Below, piece by piece: positions 36,161 to 44,855 of a DNA stretch of 64,000 bases; the stretch's first letter is position 1, and the number at the start of each line of letters is the position of its first letter. Source of the stretch: Pseudalkalibacillus salsuginis (lineage in GTDB: Bacteria; Bacillota; Bacilli; Bacillales; Fictibacillaceae); contig NZ_JAKJHW010000004.1 in assembly GCF_021646685.1 (NCBI RefSeq), positions 124,001 to 188,000 of the forward strand. Reading direction: 5' to 3'. A program made the position numbers and the translations under genes. Below the pieces are notes generated by a model. It saw only the letters and a program-made list of their open reading frames with translations, searched no databases and was not told where the DNA came from.

Positions 36161-37399
36161 ATGACAGTTGTAGCCAACATGATGATGAACACACAAATCC
36201 TGCAAGGCTATAAAATGGGGCAAACAAATCATAAGGAAGCTGAAAATGCTGCTTTCAGCAAAGTGATTGTGAAGGCATTAGAGGTGGATCTAGAAAAAGG
36301 GGACGATTTATTGACGGGTGCTCAGCTACTCAATCGACTTGAAGAATTTCGTGCTGAAGTGAATGAGCAAAACGGGACCGATTTGAGTTTAGAACAATTA
36401 ATCGAACAGCTCCATCAAAATATATCCCAACCTTTTGAGAAGAGCTTTCTGAAGACGATGCCGATACTTGATCCATTGCACACTAATACTGGTCAGCATG
36501 TTGCCGTAGCGATTGAACAAGGATCCAAAACAGCTAGTGATGACGCTCCTGTTGTTAAGCTTTTTAAGCAAAGTGATCTGCAGCTTTTAAACGGAAACGC
36601 TAGACAGGATGGCTTGTTGCAAACGTTTGTAAAGTTCCTGATGAAAAATGATACCGGCAACCCTTTACCCCAGGTTAATAAATTGAATCAAATGTTGAAA
36701 GAATTACAAGGGAAACTGGATTCACAACCGATAGATAGCCAGACCGTGACGGCTGATGGAGAGTCCTTAAAAAAGGGAAGAGCAAATCAGGTTATCCTTT
36801 TCAATATGAAAAATCAGCCTGTAACAGATGGGACGGTCAGTACAGATATGAATGTCACCCAATCTAAGGGTGAAGCGGCCAATACATCCGGCCATTTTAA
36901 CGTTAACAGTCCAAGTGCGATGACTAAAGTGGAGCAATTCATCTTACATGCACCACAGGAACATACATCTACTTCACATTTTGCCAATGAATTAGGGAAA
37001 ATTATCAACCGCGGAAGGATCTTGACGCTTCCGAATGGCAGTACACAACTCTCGATCAAACTTTTTCCAGAAAACCTTGGGTCACTGGATATACAGATCG
37101 TTCAACGGAATGGTGAAATTGCCGCAAAGATCATTGCGTCTACCGCTCAAGCAAAAGAATTGATCGAGTCTAATCTGCATCAATTGAGACATTCATTACA
37201 AGGACAGAACCTCAATATCGATAAAATTGAAATCGCCAGCCATACACCAGATTGGATGAATGATAAACAAGAGCGTGAAAAAAATCAACAATTTTCCAGC
37301 GGGCAACACAATCAAGAACATGATCAACAAGATGAACATGAAAATCAAACTACCTTCGATCAATTTTTGAAGGAGATGGGAATCGATGAGGAGGTGTGA
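36161..37399 (+). CDS. fliK: Flagellar hook-length control protein FliK
   Basis: Secreted ruler that measures the hook and switches export specificity by touching the FlhB tail. At 412 residues it has a variable glutamine/asparagine-rich N-terminus and a conserved C-terminal domain (LTLPNGSTQLSIKLFPENLG, then LDIQIVQRNGEIAAKI, about 285-365), then a glutamine/histidine/glutamate-rich tail. It is followed by flgD after 6 bp. Confidence 0.92.
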   Translation: MTVVANMMMNTQILQGYKMGQTNHKEAENAAFSKVIVKALEVDLEKGDDLLTGAQLLNRLEEFRAEVNEQNGTDLSLEQLIEQLHQNISQPFEKSFLKTMPILDPLHTNTGQHVAVAIEQGSKTASDDAPVVKLFKQSDLQLLNGNARQDGLLQTFVKFLMKNDTGNPLPQVNKLNQMLKELQGKLDSQPIDSQTVTADGESLKKGRANQVILFNMKNQPVTDGTVSTDMNVTQSKGEAANTSGHFNVNSPSAMTKVEQFILHAPQEHTSTSHFANELGKIINRGRILTLPNGSTQLSIKLFPENLGSLDIQIVQRNGEIAAKIIASTAQAKELIESNLHQLRHSLQGQNLNIDKIEIASHTPDWMNDKQEREKNQQFSSGQHNQEHDQQDEHENQTTFDQFLKEMGIDEEV

Positions 37400-37405
37400 A
37401 CCAGG

Positions 37406-37846
37406 ATGGAAGCTAAAATCGACCAAAGTCTGATGCTGCCGGATCGTGCTCAACTGAGGGAAACCGGAAACACGAACCTAGGTAAGGATGACTTTTTGAA
37501 AATTTTGATTGCCCAATTAGCGAACCAGGATCCCTTGAATCCGATGGAGGATCGCGAATTCATTTCACAGATGGCCTCATTCTCAAGCCTTGAACAAATG
37601 GTCAACATGAACGAATCGTTACAGAGCTGGGTTTCGCATCAGAATAATGGGCAACTGCTCCAATACAGTCAATTGATCGGTAAAGAAATCACATGGGTCG
37701 AGAAATCTGCGAAAGATCGCGAACCTGTTGAAACGACCAAAACAGGTGAAGTTGCCAAAGTGCATTTCGAAAAGGGTGAAACCAAAATCGAACTGACGGA
37801 TGGAACTAGGGTACACCCAAGTCAGATCATCACATTATCAGCTTAA
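37406..37846 (+). CDS. flgD: Hook cap/scaffold protein FlgD
   Basis: Directs polymerisation of hook subunits. At 146 residues, the short Bacillus form, it has LGKDDFLKILIAQLANQDPL followed by NPMEDREFISQMASFSSLEQ. The C-terminal half is a small beta segment. A ribosome site gaggaggtg precedes ATG 37406. Confidence 0.95.
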   Translation: MEAKIDQSLMLPDRAQLRETGNTNLGKDDFLKILIAQLANQDPLNPMEDREFISQMASFSSLEQMVNMNESLQSWVSHQNNGQLLQYSQLIGKEITWVEKSAKDREPVETTKTGEVAKVHFEKGETKIELTDGTRVHPSQIITLSA

Positions 37847-37872
37847 GAAATTTCAAAGGAAGAGGTGATCAA

Positions 37873-38244
37873 ATGCAGAGAGTTTATCAACCACCGATCA
37901 CTTCAGTCATATCACCACGGAACAAAGTGATCAATAAGAAGGAGCAAGCTGCGACCAACTTTCAGGAACTTCTTCATGACCAGGTAAAAGGTTTGAAAAT
38001 TTCCAAGCACGCCCATACCAGATTGGCAGAAAGGGCTATCCGTATCGAAGAGACTACCTGGGATCGAATTTACCAGAAAGTATCCGAAGCGAAACATAAA
38101 GGGATCAAAGATTCACTCGTATTGGTAGGAGAAGCGGCACTGGTCGTGAACACAACGAATAACACTGTCATCACCGCTATGAACAGGCAGGAAGCTTCAG
38201 ACCATATTTTCACGAACATCAATGGCGCGATTGTCATGAATTAA
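37873..38244 (+). CDS. Conserved flagellar operon protein (TIGR02530 family)
   Basis: A 123-residue protein of the family named only for its place in flagellar operons. It has FQELLHDQVKGLKISKHAHT, RLAERAIRI, then ALVVNTTNNTVITAMNRQEA. B. subtilis lacks an equivalent between flgD and flgE, while many other bacilli and clostridia have it. The function is unknown; its position suggests a link to hook assembly. Confidence 0.85.
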   Translation: MQRVYQPPITSVISPRNKVINKKEQAATNFQELLHDQVKGLKISKHAHTRLAERAIRIEETTWDRIYQKVSEAKHKGIKDSLVLVGEAALVVNTTNNTVITAMNRQEASDHIFTNINGAIVMN

Positions 38245-38252
38245 AGGTAATT

Positions 38253-38289
38253 AAATTTTCCGGTTACCATTACCGGCCAATTTCTTTTA
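38253..38289 (+). terminator. Weak terminator-like hairpin before flgE
   Basis: aaatt..ccggt pairs with accgg..aattt (38253-38283), followed by CTTTTA. The remaining 100 bp to flgE contains further small hairpins (gagc/gctc; tgctgc/gcagca at about 38335-38356) that may form a leader. Confidence 0.4.
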
Positions 38290-38387
38290 CTTATATCATT
38301 AACAAGTTGGAGCTGGACCGACTGGAGGCTCTTATGCTGCTGACCGATAGATGCAGCACACCTAAAAAAATGAGAGGGGTTTTATAA

Positions 38388-39188
38388 ATGTTACGTTCAA
38401 TGTACTCAGGAATTAGTGGAATGAAAAACTTCCAAGCGAAGTTGGATGTATTAGGGAACAATATCGCAAACGTGAATACATACGGATTCAAGAAGGGGAG
38501 AACAACATTCAAGGATCTTGTATCACAGCAAATTTCAGGGGCGAGTGCACCAACACAAGAACGTGGAGGTGTCAATCCAAAACAGATTGGACTAGGCGCG
38601 CAGCTTTCAACCATCGATACGATCGATACACAAGGGAGTTTGCAAACAACTGGACGGCCACTGGATTTAGCGCTTTCCGGGGATGGCTTTTTCGTAGTTT
38701 CAGATGGCCCGAACAATTACTTTACAAGAGCGGGGAACTTTTACTTGGACCAAGAAGGGACATTAGTCAATGCGGATGGACTGAAACTATTGGACACTGC
38801 TGGAGATGAAATAGACATCCCTACGGATGCCGAGAGTTTCAGTATCGGTAATGATGGTAGTGTTACTTATATCCAAAACGGAGTATTGAATGCGAATCCA
38901 CAGCAAATCGGTATCGCTAAATTCGCGAATAACGGAGGACTTGAAAAAGTTGGATCCAACCTTTATCAACAAACAACGAACTCTGGCGCTGTTGATATCA
39001 ATGCTTTGGCAGGACCAGGAACACAGGGCGCGGGTGAAATTGTTGCCGGAGCTTTAGAGATGTCCAATGTAGACCTTTCTGAAGAATTTACCGAAATGAT
39101 CGTTGCACAGCGGGGATTCCAGGCGAACACTCGGATCATTACGACTTCAGATGAAATCCTTCAAGAGCTTGTCAATTTAAAGAGATAA
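38388..39188 (+). CDS. flgE: Flagellar hook protein FlgE (short, FlgG-like form)
   Basis: Subunit of the hook. At 266 residues, the compact Bacillus form, it has MLRSMYSGISGMKNFQAKLD and NNIANVNTYGFKKGRTTF at the N-terminus, and the D0 helix at the C-terminus (VDLSEEFTEMIVAQRGFQAN, TRIITTSDEILQELVNLKR). Annotation pipelines may name it FlgG because of length. A ribosome site gaggggt precedes ATG 38388. Confidence 0.94.
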   Translation: MLRSMYSGISGMKNFQAKLDVLGNNIANVNTYGFKKGRTTFKDLVSQQISGASAPTQERGGVNPKQIGLGAQLSTIDTIDTQGSLQTTGRPLDLALSGDGFFVVSDGPNNYFTRAGNFYLDQEGTLVNADGLKLLDTAGDEIDIPTDAESFSIGNDGSVTYIQNGVLNANPQQIGIAKFANNGGLEKVGSNLYQQTTNSGAVDINALAGPGTQGAGEIVAGALEMSNVDLSEEFTEMIVAQRGFQANTRIITTSDEILQELVNLKR

Positions 39189-39229
39189 AGTGAGGTGACA
39201 GGGACTAGTCTTCATTAGTCCCCTCCAAA

Positions 39230-39448
39230 ATGATCGAACTCACCAAATTGAATGGTCAGAAGTTTACACTCAATGCCATCTATATTGAGCAGGTACAGGC
39301 GTTTCCTGATACAACGATCACACTTACGAATGGCAGAAAGTTTGTAGTCAAAGAAGGAGTATGGGAAGTGAAAGAGGCAGTCAACGAGTTTTATAAGGGG
39401 ATTTCGATTATAGGTCTACCAAGGCAGAAGGAGGATGAGTCACTTTGA
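39230..39448 (+). CDS. swrD: Swarming protein SwrD (FlbD family)
   Basis: A 72-residue protein of the FlbD family: MIELTKLNGQKFTLNAIYIE, QVQAFPDTTITLTNGRKFVV. B. subtilis SwrD (YlzI) raises flagellar power and is needed for swarming; it lies at the same place, between flgE and fliL. The stop overlaps the fliL start by four bases. Confidence 0.93.
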   Translation: MIELTKLNGQKFTLNAIYIEQVQAFPDTTITLTNGRKFVVKEGVWEVKEAVNEFYKGISIIGLPRQKEDESL

Positions 39449-39879
39449 AAAATAACCTTGTCAAAACCATGCTTGTTATGATTACGGCGATAACGATAGT
39501 AGCAGTGGCTGGCGTAGTACTATACATGAATTTAATCTCTAAAGATGATGTCAAAGCTTCAGGTGAACTATCCGCCTCAGAATTGGTAGAGCTATCGGTT
39601 GATACAGATCAAATCATGACCAATTTGGAGGATAAAGGATTCGCGAAAATGACATTTCGGATCCAGGTTGATAATTCAAAAGCAAAACAAGAACTGGAAA
39701 AAAGAATGTTCCAAGTCAAGAATTCGATCATCTATCAGCTTTCTGGTACGAAATCACAGGAACTCCAAGGACCTGAAGGAATTGAAAACTTAGAGTCAAG
39801 CTTACAAAAAACAATCAATGAGTTTCTTGACAGCGGTGAGGTCGTCCAGGTATTCACAACGGAAAAAGTTGTTCAATAA
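39445..39879 (+). CDS. fliL: Flagellar basal body-associated protein FliL
   Basis: Single-pass membrane protein (segment about 5-30) that surrounds the stator units. At 144 residues it has a periplasmic-side SPFH-like domain. It starts with TTG at 39445 overlapping swrD, behind aggaggatg. Confidence 0.93.
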   Translation: MKNNLVKTMLVMITAITIVAVAGVVLYMNLISKDDVKASGELSASELVELSVDTDQIMTNLEDKGFAKMTFRIQVDNSKAKQELEKRMFQVKNSIIYQLSGTKSQELQGPEGIENLESSLQKTINEFLDSGEVVQVFTTEKVVQ

Positions 39880-39915
39880 AAGCTTAGAATTTACAGCAGA
39901 AAAGAGGTGAGCCTC

Positions 39916-40911
39916 TTGGCCGATGTACTCTCCCAAAATGAAATAGATGCGTTATTATCCGCGATCTCCACTGGAGAAATGGATGCTGAGGAACTTAAAA
40001 AAGAAGAAGCTGAAAAGAAAGTAAGAGTATACGATTTCAAAAGAGCATTAAGGTTTTCTAAAGATCAAGTGAGAAGCCTGACCCGAATCCACGAAAATTA
40101 TGCTCGATTACTGACAACCTATTTTTCTGCGCAGCTTCGTACATATGTCCAAATTTCCGTAGCTTCAGTCGATCAGGTCCCATATGAAGAATTCATCCGA
40201 TCTGTACCGAAAATGACCATCCTTAATTTGTTTGAAGCGCCACCATTGGATGGACGTCTACTGATTGAAGTCAATCCGAACATAGCGTATGCAATGCTCG
40301 ATCGTGTCTTAGGCGGGCAAGGTAAAGGGATGAACAAGGTTGACAGTTTGACAGAAATCGAAACACGGATCATGAACCAGCTGTTCGATAGAGCTTTAGA
40401 TTCCTTTGGGGAAGCATGGGGATCGATTATAGATGTAGAACCTGAAATGCTGGATTTTGAGGTGAACCCTCAATTCCTTCAAATGGTATCCCCTAATGAA
40501 ACGGTTGTCGTCATTTCTTTGACGACAACGATCGGTGAAACAAGTGGGATGATCAACATCTGTCTGCCGCACGTTGTTTTAGAACCAATCATACCGAAAC
40601 TGTCTGTTCATCATTGGATGCAAAAGAAGCAGCGTGAAAGACTTCCTGAAGAGATAGAAAAACTCGAAAGCCGGGTGAAGACAGCCATGCTGCCGATTAC
40701 TGCAGAGCTTGGCCGGTGCGATATTTCTGTCCAGGAGTTCCTTTCTTTATCGAATAATGATGTTCTAGAGCTTGATCAGAAAATTTCGCAACCGCTGACA
40801 ATCAGTGTTCAAGGTAGGAATAAATTTATCGGACAACCCGGTAAGGTAAAAAATCAGATGGCGATCCAAATTATTGATGCTTACGAGAAAGGGGACTTTA
40901 ATGATGAGTGA
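39916..40911 (+). CDS. fliM: Flagellar motor switch protein FliM
   Basis: Middle of the C ring and the target of CheY-P. The N-terminal CheY-binding peptide LSQNEIDALLSAIS (about 5-18) is present, followed by the CheC-like middle domain (YDFKRALRFSKDQVRSLTRI) and a C-terminal SpoA domain. TTG 39916 is preferred to GTG 39907, which lies within the ribosome site aaagaggtgag. 331 residues. Confidence 0.96.
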   Translation: MADVLSQNEIDALLSAISTGEMDAEELKKEEAEKKVRVYDFKRALRFSKDQVRSLTRIHENYARLLTTYFSAQLRTYVQISVASVDQVPYEEFIRSVPKMTILNLFEAPPLDGRLLIEVNPNIAYAMLDRVLGGQGKGMNKVDSLTEIETRIMNQLFDRALDSFGEAWGSIIDVEPEMLDFEVNPQFLQMVSPNETVVVISLTTTIGETSGMINICLPHVVLEPIIPKLSVHHWMQKKQRERLPEEIEKLESRVKTAMLPITAELGRCDISVQEFLSLSNNDVLELDQKISQPLTISVQGRNKFIGQPGKVKNQMAIQIIDAYEKGDFNDE

Positions 40912-42043
40912 CGGCATGCTCTCCCAGGAGGAAATTGACGCACTATTGAATGGTGGAGATGACAGTACAACAGAACCATCAAAAGAAAATTTGTTGTCTA
41001 GTATTGAAAGGGATGCGATAGGTGAAGTCGGAAATATCTCCTTTGGAAGTGCAGCAACAGCATTATCGACACTACTTAACCAAAAGGTTGAAATCACAAC
41101 GCCGAATGTATCGATCGTCGAGAGAGCGAAACTTTCAGATGAATTTCCGAAGCCTCATGTAGCTGTATTAGTAAGTTATACGGAAGGTTTCGACGGATCG
41201 AATCTGCTCGTCATCAAAACGACTGATGCACAGATAATAGCGGACCTCATGCTTGGTGGGGATGGGACAAATCCTCAAGGCGAACTGGGTGAACTGCATT
41301 TAAGTGCGGTTCAGGAAGCGATGAATCAGATGATGGGCTCAGCCTCCACCTCTATGTCTACCGTGTTTAATAAACGTGTCGATATATCTCCACCTACCAT
41401 CGATTTGATGGATGTCAATGCAAATGAAGGAACAGACCATATTCCGAACGAGGATATGCTCGTAAAAGTGTCGTTCAAACTGAAGGTTGGAGATTTGATT
41501 GATTCCAATATCATGCAGCTCGTGCCGCTTGATTTTGGTAAAGACCTAGTAGACCAACTCATGAATCCAGACACCGGTGGGGATACGGTGGTGGAGCCTG
41601 CTAATGAAGAACAAGCTCAACCTAAGCTTTCATCAACTTATCCGGAAAGCAAACAGGCTTCAGCAACTTCGTACCCACAAGAAAGTCGGCAGGACGAGTC
41701 TTCTTACACGAATCAAAGGAATGCGAATGTCCATCCAGCTGCATTTACTGACTTCACGCCACACGAATCAGTTTCGGTGGACCAACGGAACCTTAACATG
41801 CTACTGGACATTCCTTTACAAGTGACAGTGGAATTGGGAAGGACGAAACGCTCCGTCAAAGACATCCTCGAACTTTCACACGGTTCGATTATAGAATTGG
41901 ATAAACTCGCAGGTGAGCCGGTTGATATCCTCGTCAATCAGAAATTGATTGCAAAAGGTGAAGTCGTGGTCATCGATGAGAATTTCGGTGTCAGGGTCAC
42001 AGAGATTATCAGCCAAAGAGATCGATTAGAAAAAATACAATAA
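40901..42043 (+). CDS. fliY: Motor switch phosphatase FliY
   Basis: C-ring protein of Gram-positive type that also dephosphorylates CheY-P. At 380 residues it has the N-terminal CheY-binding LSQEEIDALLNGG, two CheC phosphatase motifs (ERDAIGEVGNISFGSAATAL, SAVQEAMNQMMGSASTSMS), a proline/glutamine/serine linker, and a C-terminal FliN/SpoA domain (LDIPLQVTVELGRTKRSVKD). The frame opens earlier inside fliM; ATG 40901 (or 40904) follows gaaagggg and overlaps fliM by 11 bp. Confidence 0.95.
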   Translation: MMSDGMLSQEEIDALLNGGDDSTTEPSKENLLSSIERDAIGEVGNISFGSAATALSTLLNQKVEITTPNVSIVERAKLSDEFPKPHVAVLVSYTEGFDGSNLLVIKTTDAQIIADLMLGGDGTNPQGELGELHLSAVQEAMNQMMGSASTSMSTVFNKRVDISPPTIDLMDVNANEGTDHIPNEDMLVKVSFKLKVGDLIDSNIMQLVPLDFGKDLVDQLMNPDTGGDTVVEPANEEQAQPKLSSTYPESKQASATSYPQESRQDESSYTNQRNANVHPAAFTDFTPHESVSVDQRNLNMLLDIPLQVTVELGRTKRSVKDILELSHGSIIELDKLAGEPVDILVNQKLIAKGEVVVIDENFGVRVTEIISQRDRLEKIQ

Positions 42044-42068
42044 ACAATATATCCAGGGGGAAAGTAAC

Positions 42069-42434
42069 ATGGCAAACCGTATTTTAATTGTAGATGACGC
42101 AGCATTCATGCGAATGATGATCAAAGATATCCTTACGAAAAACGGGTTCGAAGTTGTTGGAGAAGCAAGTGATGGCGCACAAGCAGTTGAGCTGTATAAA
42201 GAACACACACCAGATTTAGTGACGATGGATATTACGATGCCTGAAATGGATGGTATCACAGCCTTAAAAGAAATCCGGGGTTTAAATGCTGATGCGAAAG
42301 TTATCATGTGTTCTGCGATGGGACAACAAGCAATGGTCATAGATGCAATCCAAGCTGGAGCAAAAGATTTCATCGTAAAACCTTTCCAGGCAGATCGAGT
42401 TATAGAAGCGATCAAGAAAACACTAGAAGCATAA
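42069..42434 (+). CDS. cheY: Chemotaxis response regulator CheY
   Basis: Single-domain receiver of 121 residues: Asp9/Asp10 in ILIVDDAAFMR, phospho-acceptor Asp54 in VTMDITMPEMDG, and the conserved Lys in FIVKPF. Phosphorylated by CheA; in Bacillus CheY-P promotes smooth swimming. A ribosome site gggggaaag precedes it. Confidence 0.98.
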   Translation: MANRILIVDDAAFMRMMIKDILTKNGFEVVGEASDGAQAVELYKEHTPDLVTMDITMPEMDGITALKEIRGLNADAKVIMCSAMGQQAMVIDAIQAGAKDFIVKPFQADRVIEAIKKTLEA

Positions 42435-42447
42435 GTAGGTGTCATTT

Positions 42448-43110
42448 GTGAATTGTAAATCATCCATAATGGTCTTACTGATAGGATTCCTTTTACTGGG
42501 AGGACCGTTATACTCCTCTGCCAATACGAACAGTTTACCGGAAGGATGCGAGGGAACATCGCCTGTTTCTCATTGTTATAAAGATAGTGGTGAAGAGGTT
42601 CCGAAAGAGAAAGAAACGACAGTAAGTCCCTCCCAACCAGAACCAGGACCATCAACATTCGTGACGATGATAAAAGTACTCTTAGCACTTGCATTTGTCG
42701 TCGGGCTTATGGTACTCGTCTTGAAGCTGTTGCATAAGCGCACCCAAGTGGTACAACAAGGGAAAGGCATCCAGACTCTTGGCGGAGCGATGCTTGGGAA
42801 TCAACGGTCTTTACAACTGGTAAAGGTTGGGGACAGGGTACTGGTCGTCGGTGTCGGCGATAATGTTGAATTGATCAAAGAGATCGAAGACGAACATGAA
42901 ATCAAGGCGTTAGTATCCCACAATGGTACACAAACATACGGTTCTGACAAAATGGATGGGCTGTCCAAGTGGGTAAGTTCATTATGGGGGAATAATAATC
43001 ATTCTAATGGAACCAGCTTCAAGAATATTTTGAAGCAGCAGCTCGATGAAACGAAACAAAGTCGAAATGCGTTTATGGAGTCCTTGAAGAAGGGGCATGA
43101 CAATGATTGA
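42448..43110 (+). CDS. fliO: Flagellar export gate protein FliO (FliZ)
   Basis: Helps assemble the FliP core of the export gate. At 220 residues it has an N-terminal signal peptide (about 1-27), a linker with two cysteines (EGCEGTSPVSHCYKDSG), a membrane segment (about 70-92, KVLLALAFVVGLMVLVLKLL) and a cytoplasmic domain. The extra extracytoplasmic part is typical of the Bacillus form. GTG 42448 is chosen over GTG 42439 because taggtg then fits as ribosome site. Confidence 0.9.
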   Translation: MNCKSSIMVLLIGFLLLGGPLYSSANTNSLPEGCEGTSPVSHCYKDSGEEVPKEKETTVSPSQPEPGPSTFVTMIKVLLALAFVVGLMVLVLKLLHKRTQVVQQGKGIQTLGGAMLGNQRSLQLVKVGDRVLVVGVGDNVELIKEIEDEHEIKALVSHNGTQTYGSDKMDGLSKWVSSLWGNNNHSNGTSFKNILKQQLDETKQSRNAFMESLKKGHDND

Positions 43111-43777
43111 ACTACCAGGTATCAGTAACGAACTGTTCAGCAATGATCCAGAAAATATAGCCACTACAGTTCGATTGTTAGTCCTGTTAACTGTTCTTTC
43201 CCTTGCACCAGCGTTTCTTGTTTTGATGACTTCATTTACAAGGATCATCATTGTACTTTCATTTGTCCGTAACGGACTTGCAACCCAACAGATGCCACCC
43301 AATCAGGTATTGGTCGGACTAGCACTCTTTTTAACATTTTTCATTATGGGACCGATTTTATCCGATGTAAACGAAGAAGCCATCACTCCGTTTTTGGCAG
43401 GTGAACTATCACAGGATGAAGCCATGGATCGAGCAAGTATACCGATGAAAGAGTTCATGGCGAAACACACTCGTCAGAAAGATTTGGCATTATTTATGAA
43501 TTATACAGGGGAAGAGAGACCGGAAAGCATAGCGGATATCCCGCTTACCACATTAGTACCAGCCTTTGCCATCAGCGAGCTGAAAACAGCATTCCAGATG
43601 GGATTCATGATTTTCGTCCCGTTTCTTGTCATTGATATGATTGTCGCAAGTGTATTGATGGCGATGGGGATGATGATGCTTCCTCCAGTCATGATTTCTT
43701 TACCTTTTAAAATATTGCTTTTTATCCTTGTTGACGGTTGGTACTTGATTGTCCAATCATTATTGGAAAGTTACTAG
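43103..43777 (+). CDS. fliP: Flagellar export gate protein FliP
   Basis: Core channel subunit (with FliQ and FliR) of the flagellar type III export gate. At 224 residues it has several hydrophobic segments and the signatures MTSFTRIIIVLSFVRNGL and FVPFLVIDMIVASVLMAMGM MMLPPVMISLPFK. It overlaps the fliO end; ATG 43103 is chosen over 43097 on ribosome-site distance. Confidence 0.97.
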   Translation: MIELPGISNELFSNDPENIATTVRLLVLLTVLSLAPAFLVLMTSFTRIIIVLSFVRNGLATQQMPPNQVLVGLALFLTFFIMGPILSDVNEEAITPFLAGELSQDEAMDRASIPMKEFMAKHTRQKDLALFMNYTGEERPESIADIPLTTLVPAFAISELKTAFQMGFMIFVPFLVIDMIVASVLMAMGMMMLPPVMISLPFKILLFILVDGWYLIVQSLLESY

Positions 43778-43801
43778 ATTAGATGAGAAGGTGTTCATTC
43801 A

Positions 43802-44074
43802 ATGGACTCACAATTCGTTATTTCCCTTGCTGAAAAAGGAGTTTATACGACGTTGATCATCAGTGGGCCTTTGCTTATATTGGCTCTTGCGGTCGGACTA
43901 TTCGTCAGTATCTTTCAAGCTACAACTCAAATTCAAGAGCAGACTCTGGCATTCATTCCGAAAATTGTCGCTGTTCTTGTTTCACTGATTTTCTTCGGAC
44001 CGTGGATGTTGGCTCAAATGGTGTCCTTCACTCATGAACTCTACAGCAACATCAATAATTATATAGGTTTATAG
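43802..44074 (+). CDS. fliQ: Flagellar export gate protein FliQ
   Basis: A 90-residue protein with two membrane helices (about 15-38 and 52-72) and the family motif VSIFQATTQIQEQTLAFIPK. It lies between fliP and fliR. Confidence 0.96.
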   Translation: MDSQFVISLAEKGVYTTLIISGPLLILALAVGLFVSIFQATTQIQEQTLAFIPKIVAVLVSLIFFGPWMLAQMVSFTHELYSNINNYIGL

Positions 44075-44078
44075 ATTT

Positions 44079-44855
44079 ATGGAGGAATTTGTAAATAGCA
44101 TACCAGCCTTCTTACTAGTCCTGGTTAGAGTGACAGCATTCATGGCAACCGTCCCGATCTTTTCCTATCGAAATATACCCATCATACATAAAATCGGCTT
44201 CTCCGCGGTATTTTCTTTCTTTATCCATACCACACTGGAGGCACCGATGATCGCGTTGGATGGAGAGTATATCCTGCTATTGATGAAGGAATTGATGATT
44301 GGGTTAAGCATCGGTTTCATTGCTTCAATCCTCTTGTATGGTTTACAAGTAGCTGGTGGGTTCATCGATTTGCAGATGGGATTTGCAATCGCAAATGTAT
44401 TCGATCCGCAAACTGGGATCCAAACGCCACTCATCGGTAGGTTTTTATATATTTTCGCGATTTTATTCTTGCTTACGATTGATGCACATCATATGTTCCT
44501 GAATGGCATCTACCAAAGTTATCAATTTGCCCCGATCGACCGTTGGGCCTTCCTTTTCGGTGATGGGAATGTAGCAAGGCTAGTAGCTGATACGGTTGTA
44601 AAGATGTTCTATATCGCTTTCCAAATGGCGATTCCCGTGGTGGGATGTTTGTTCTTGGTGGATTTGGCTCTTGGAATCATTTCAAGGACTGTACCGCAAG
44701 TGAACGTGTTCATCGTTGGTCTGCCTTTGAAAATTTTGGTCAGCTTTATCCTATTAATGCTGGTCATTCCAGGCATCTTTCAACTGGTAGGTTCATTGAA
44801 TATCGAAATGCAAGAGTCCATGAGAAAAATGATGAGACTGTTAGGTGGTCAGTAA
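44079..44855 (+). CDS. fliR: Flagellar export gate protein FliR
   Basis: A 258-residue multi-pass membrane protein with the conserved GLQVAGGFIDLQMGFAIANV and FDPQTGIQTPLIGRF. It completes the FliPQR gate with FliP and FliQ. The stop overlaps the flhB ATG by one base. Confidence 0.96.
   Translation: MEEFVNSIPAFLLVLVRVTAFMATVPIFSYRNIPIIHKIGFSAVFSFFIHTTLEAPMIALDGEYILLLMKELMIGLSIGFIASILLYGLQVAGGFIDLQMGFAIANVFDPQTGIQTPLIGRFLYIFAILFLLTIDAHHMFLNGIYQSYQFAPIDRWAFLFGDGNVARLVADTVVKMFYIAFQMAIPVVGCLFLVDLALGIISRTVPQVNVFIVGLPLKILVSFILLMLVIPGIFQLVGSLNIEMQESMRKMMRLLGGQ

Noticed and set aside
38290-38387. Cyclic-di-GMP riboswitch before flgE
   Set aside because: The conserved core blocks of either known class are not visible.
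42026-42694. Minus-strand ORF of 222 codons
   Set aside because: It is antisense to cheY and fliO; composition is that of a shadow frame.
44645-44854. N-terminal extension of FlhB
   Set aside because: The extension lies inside fliR and has no family similarity; FlhB starts at 44855.
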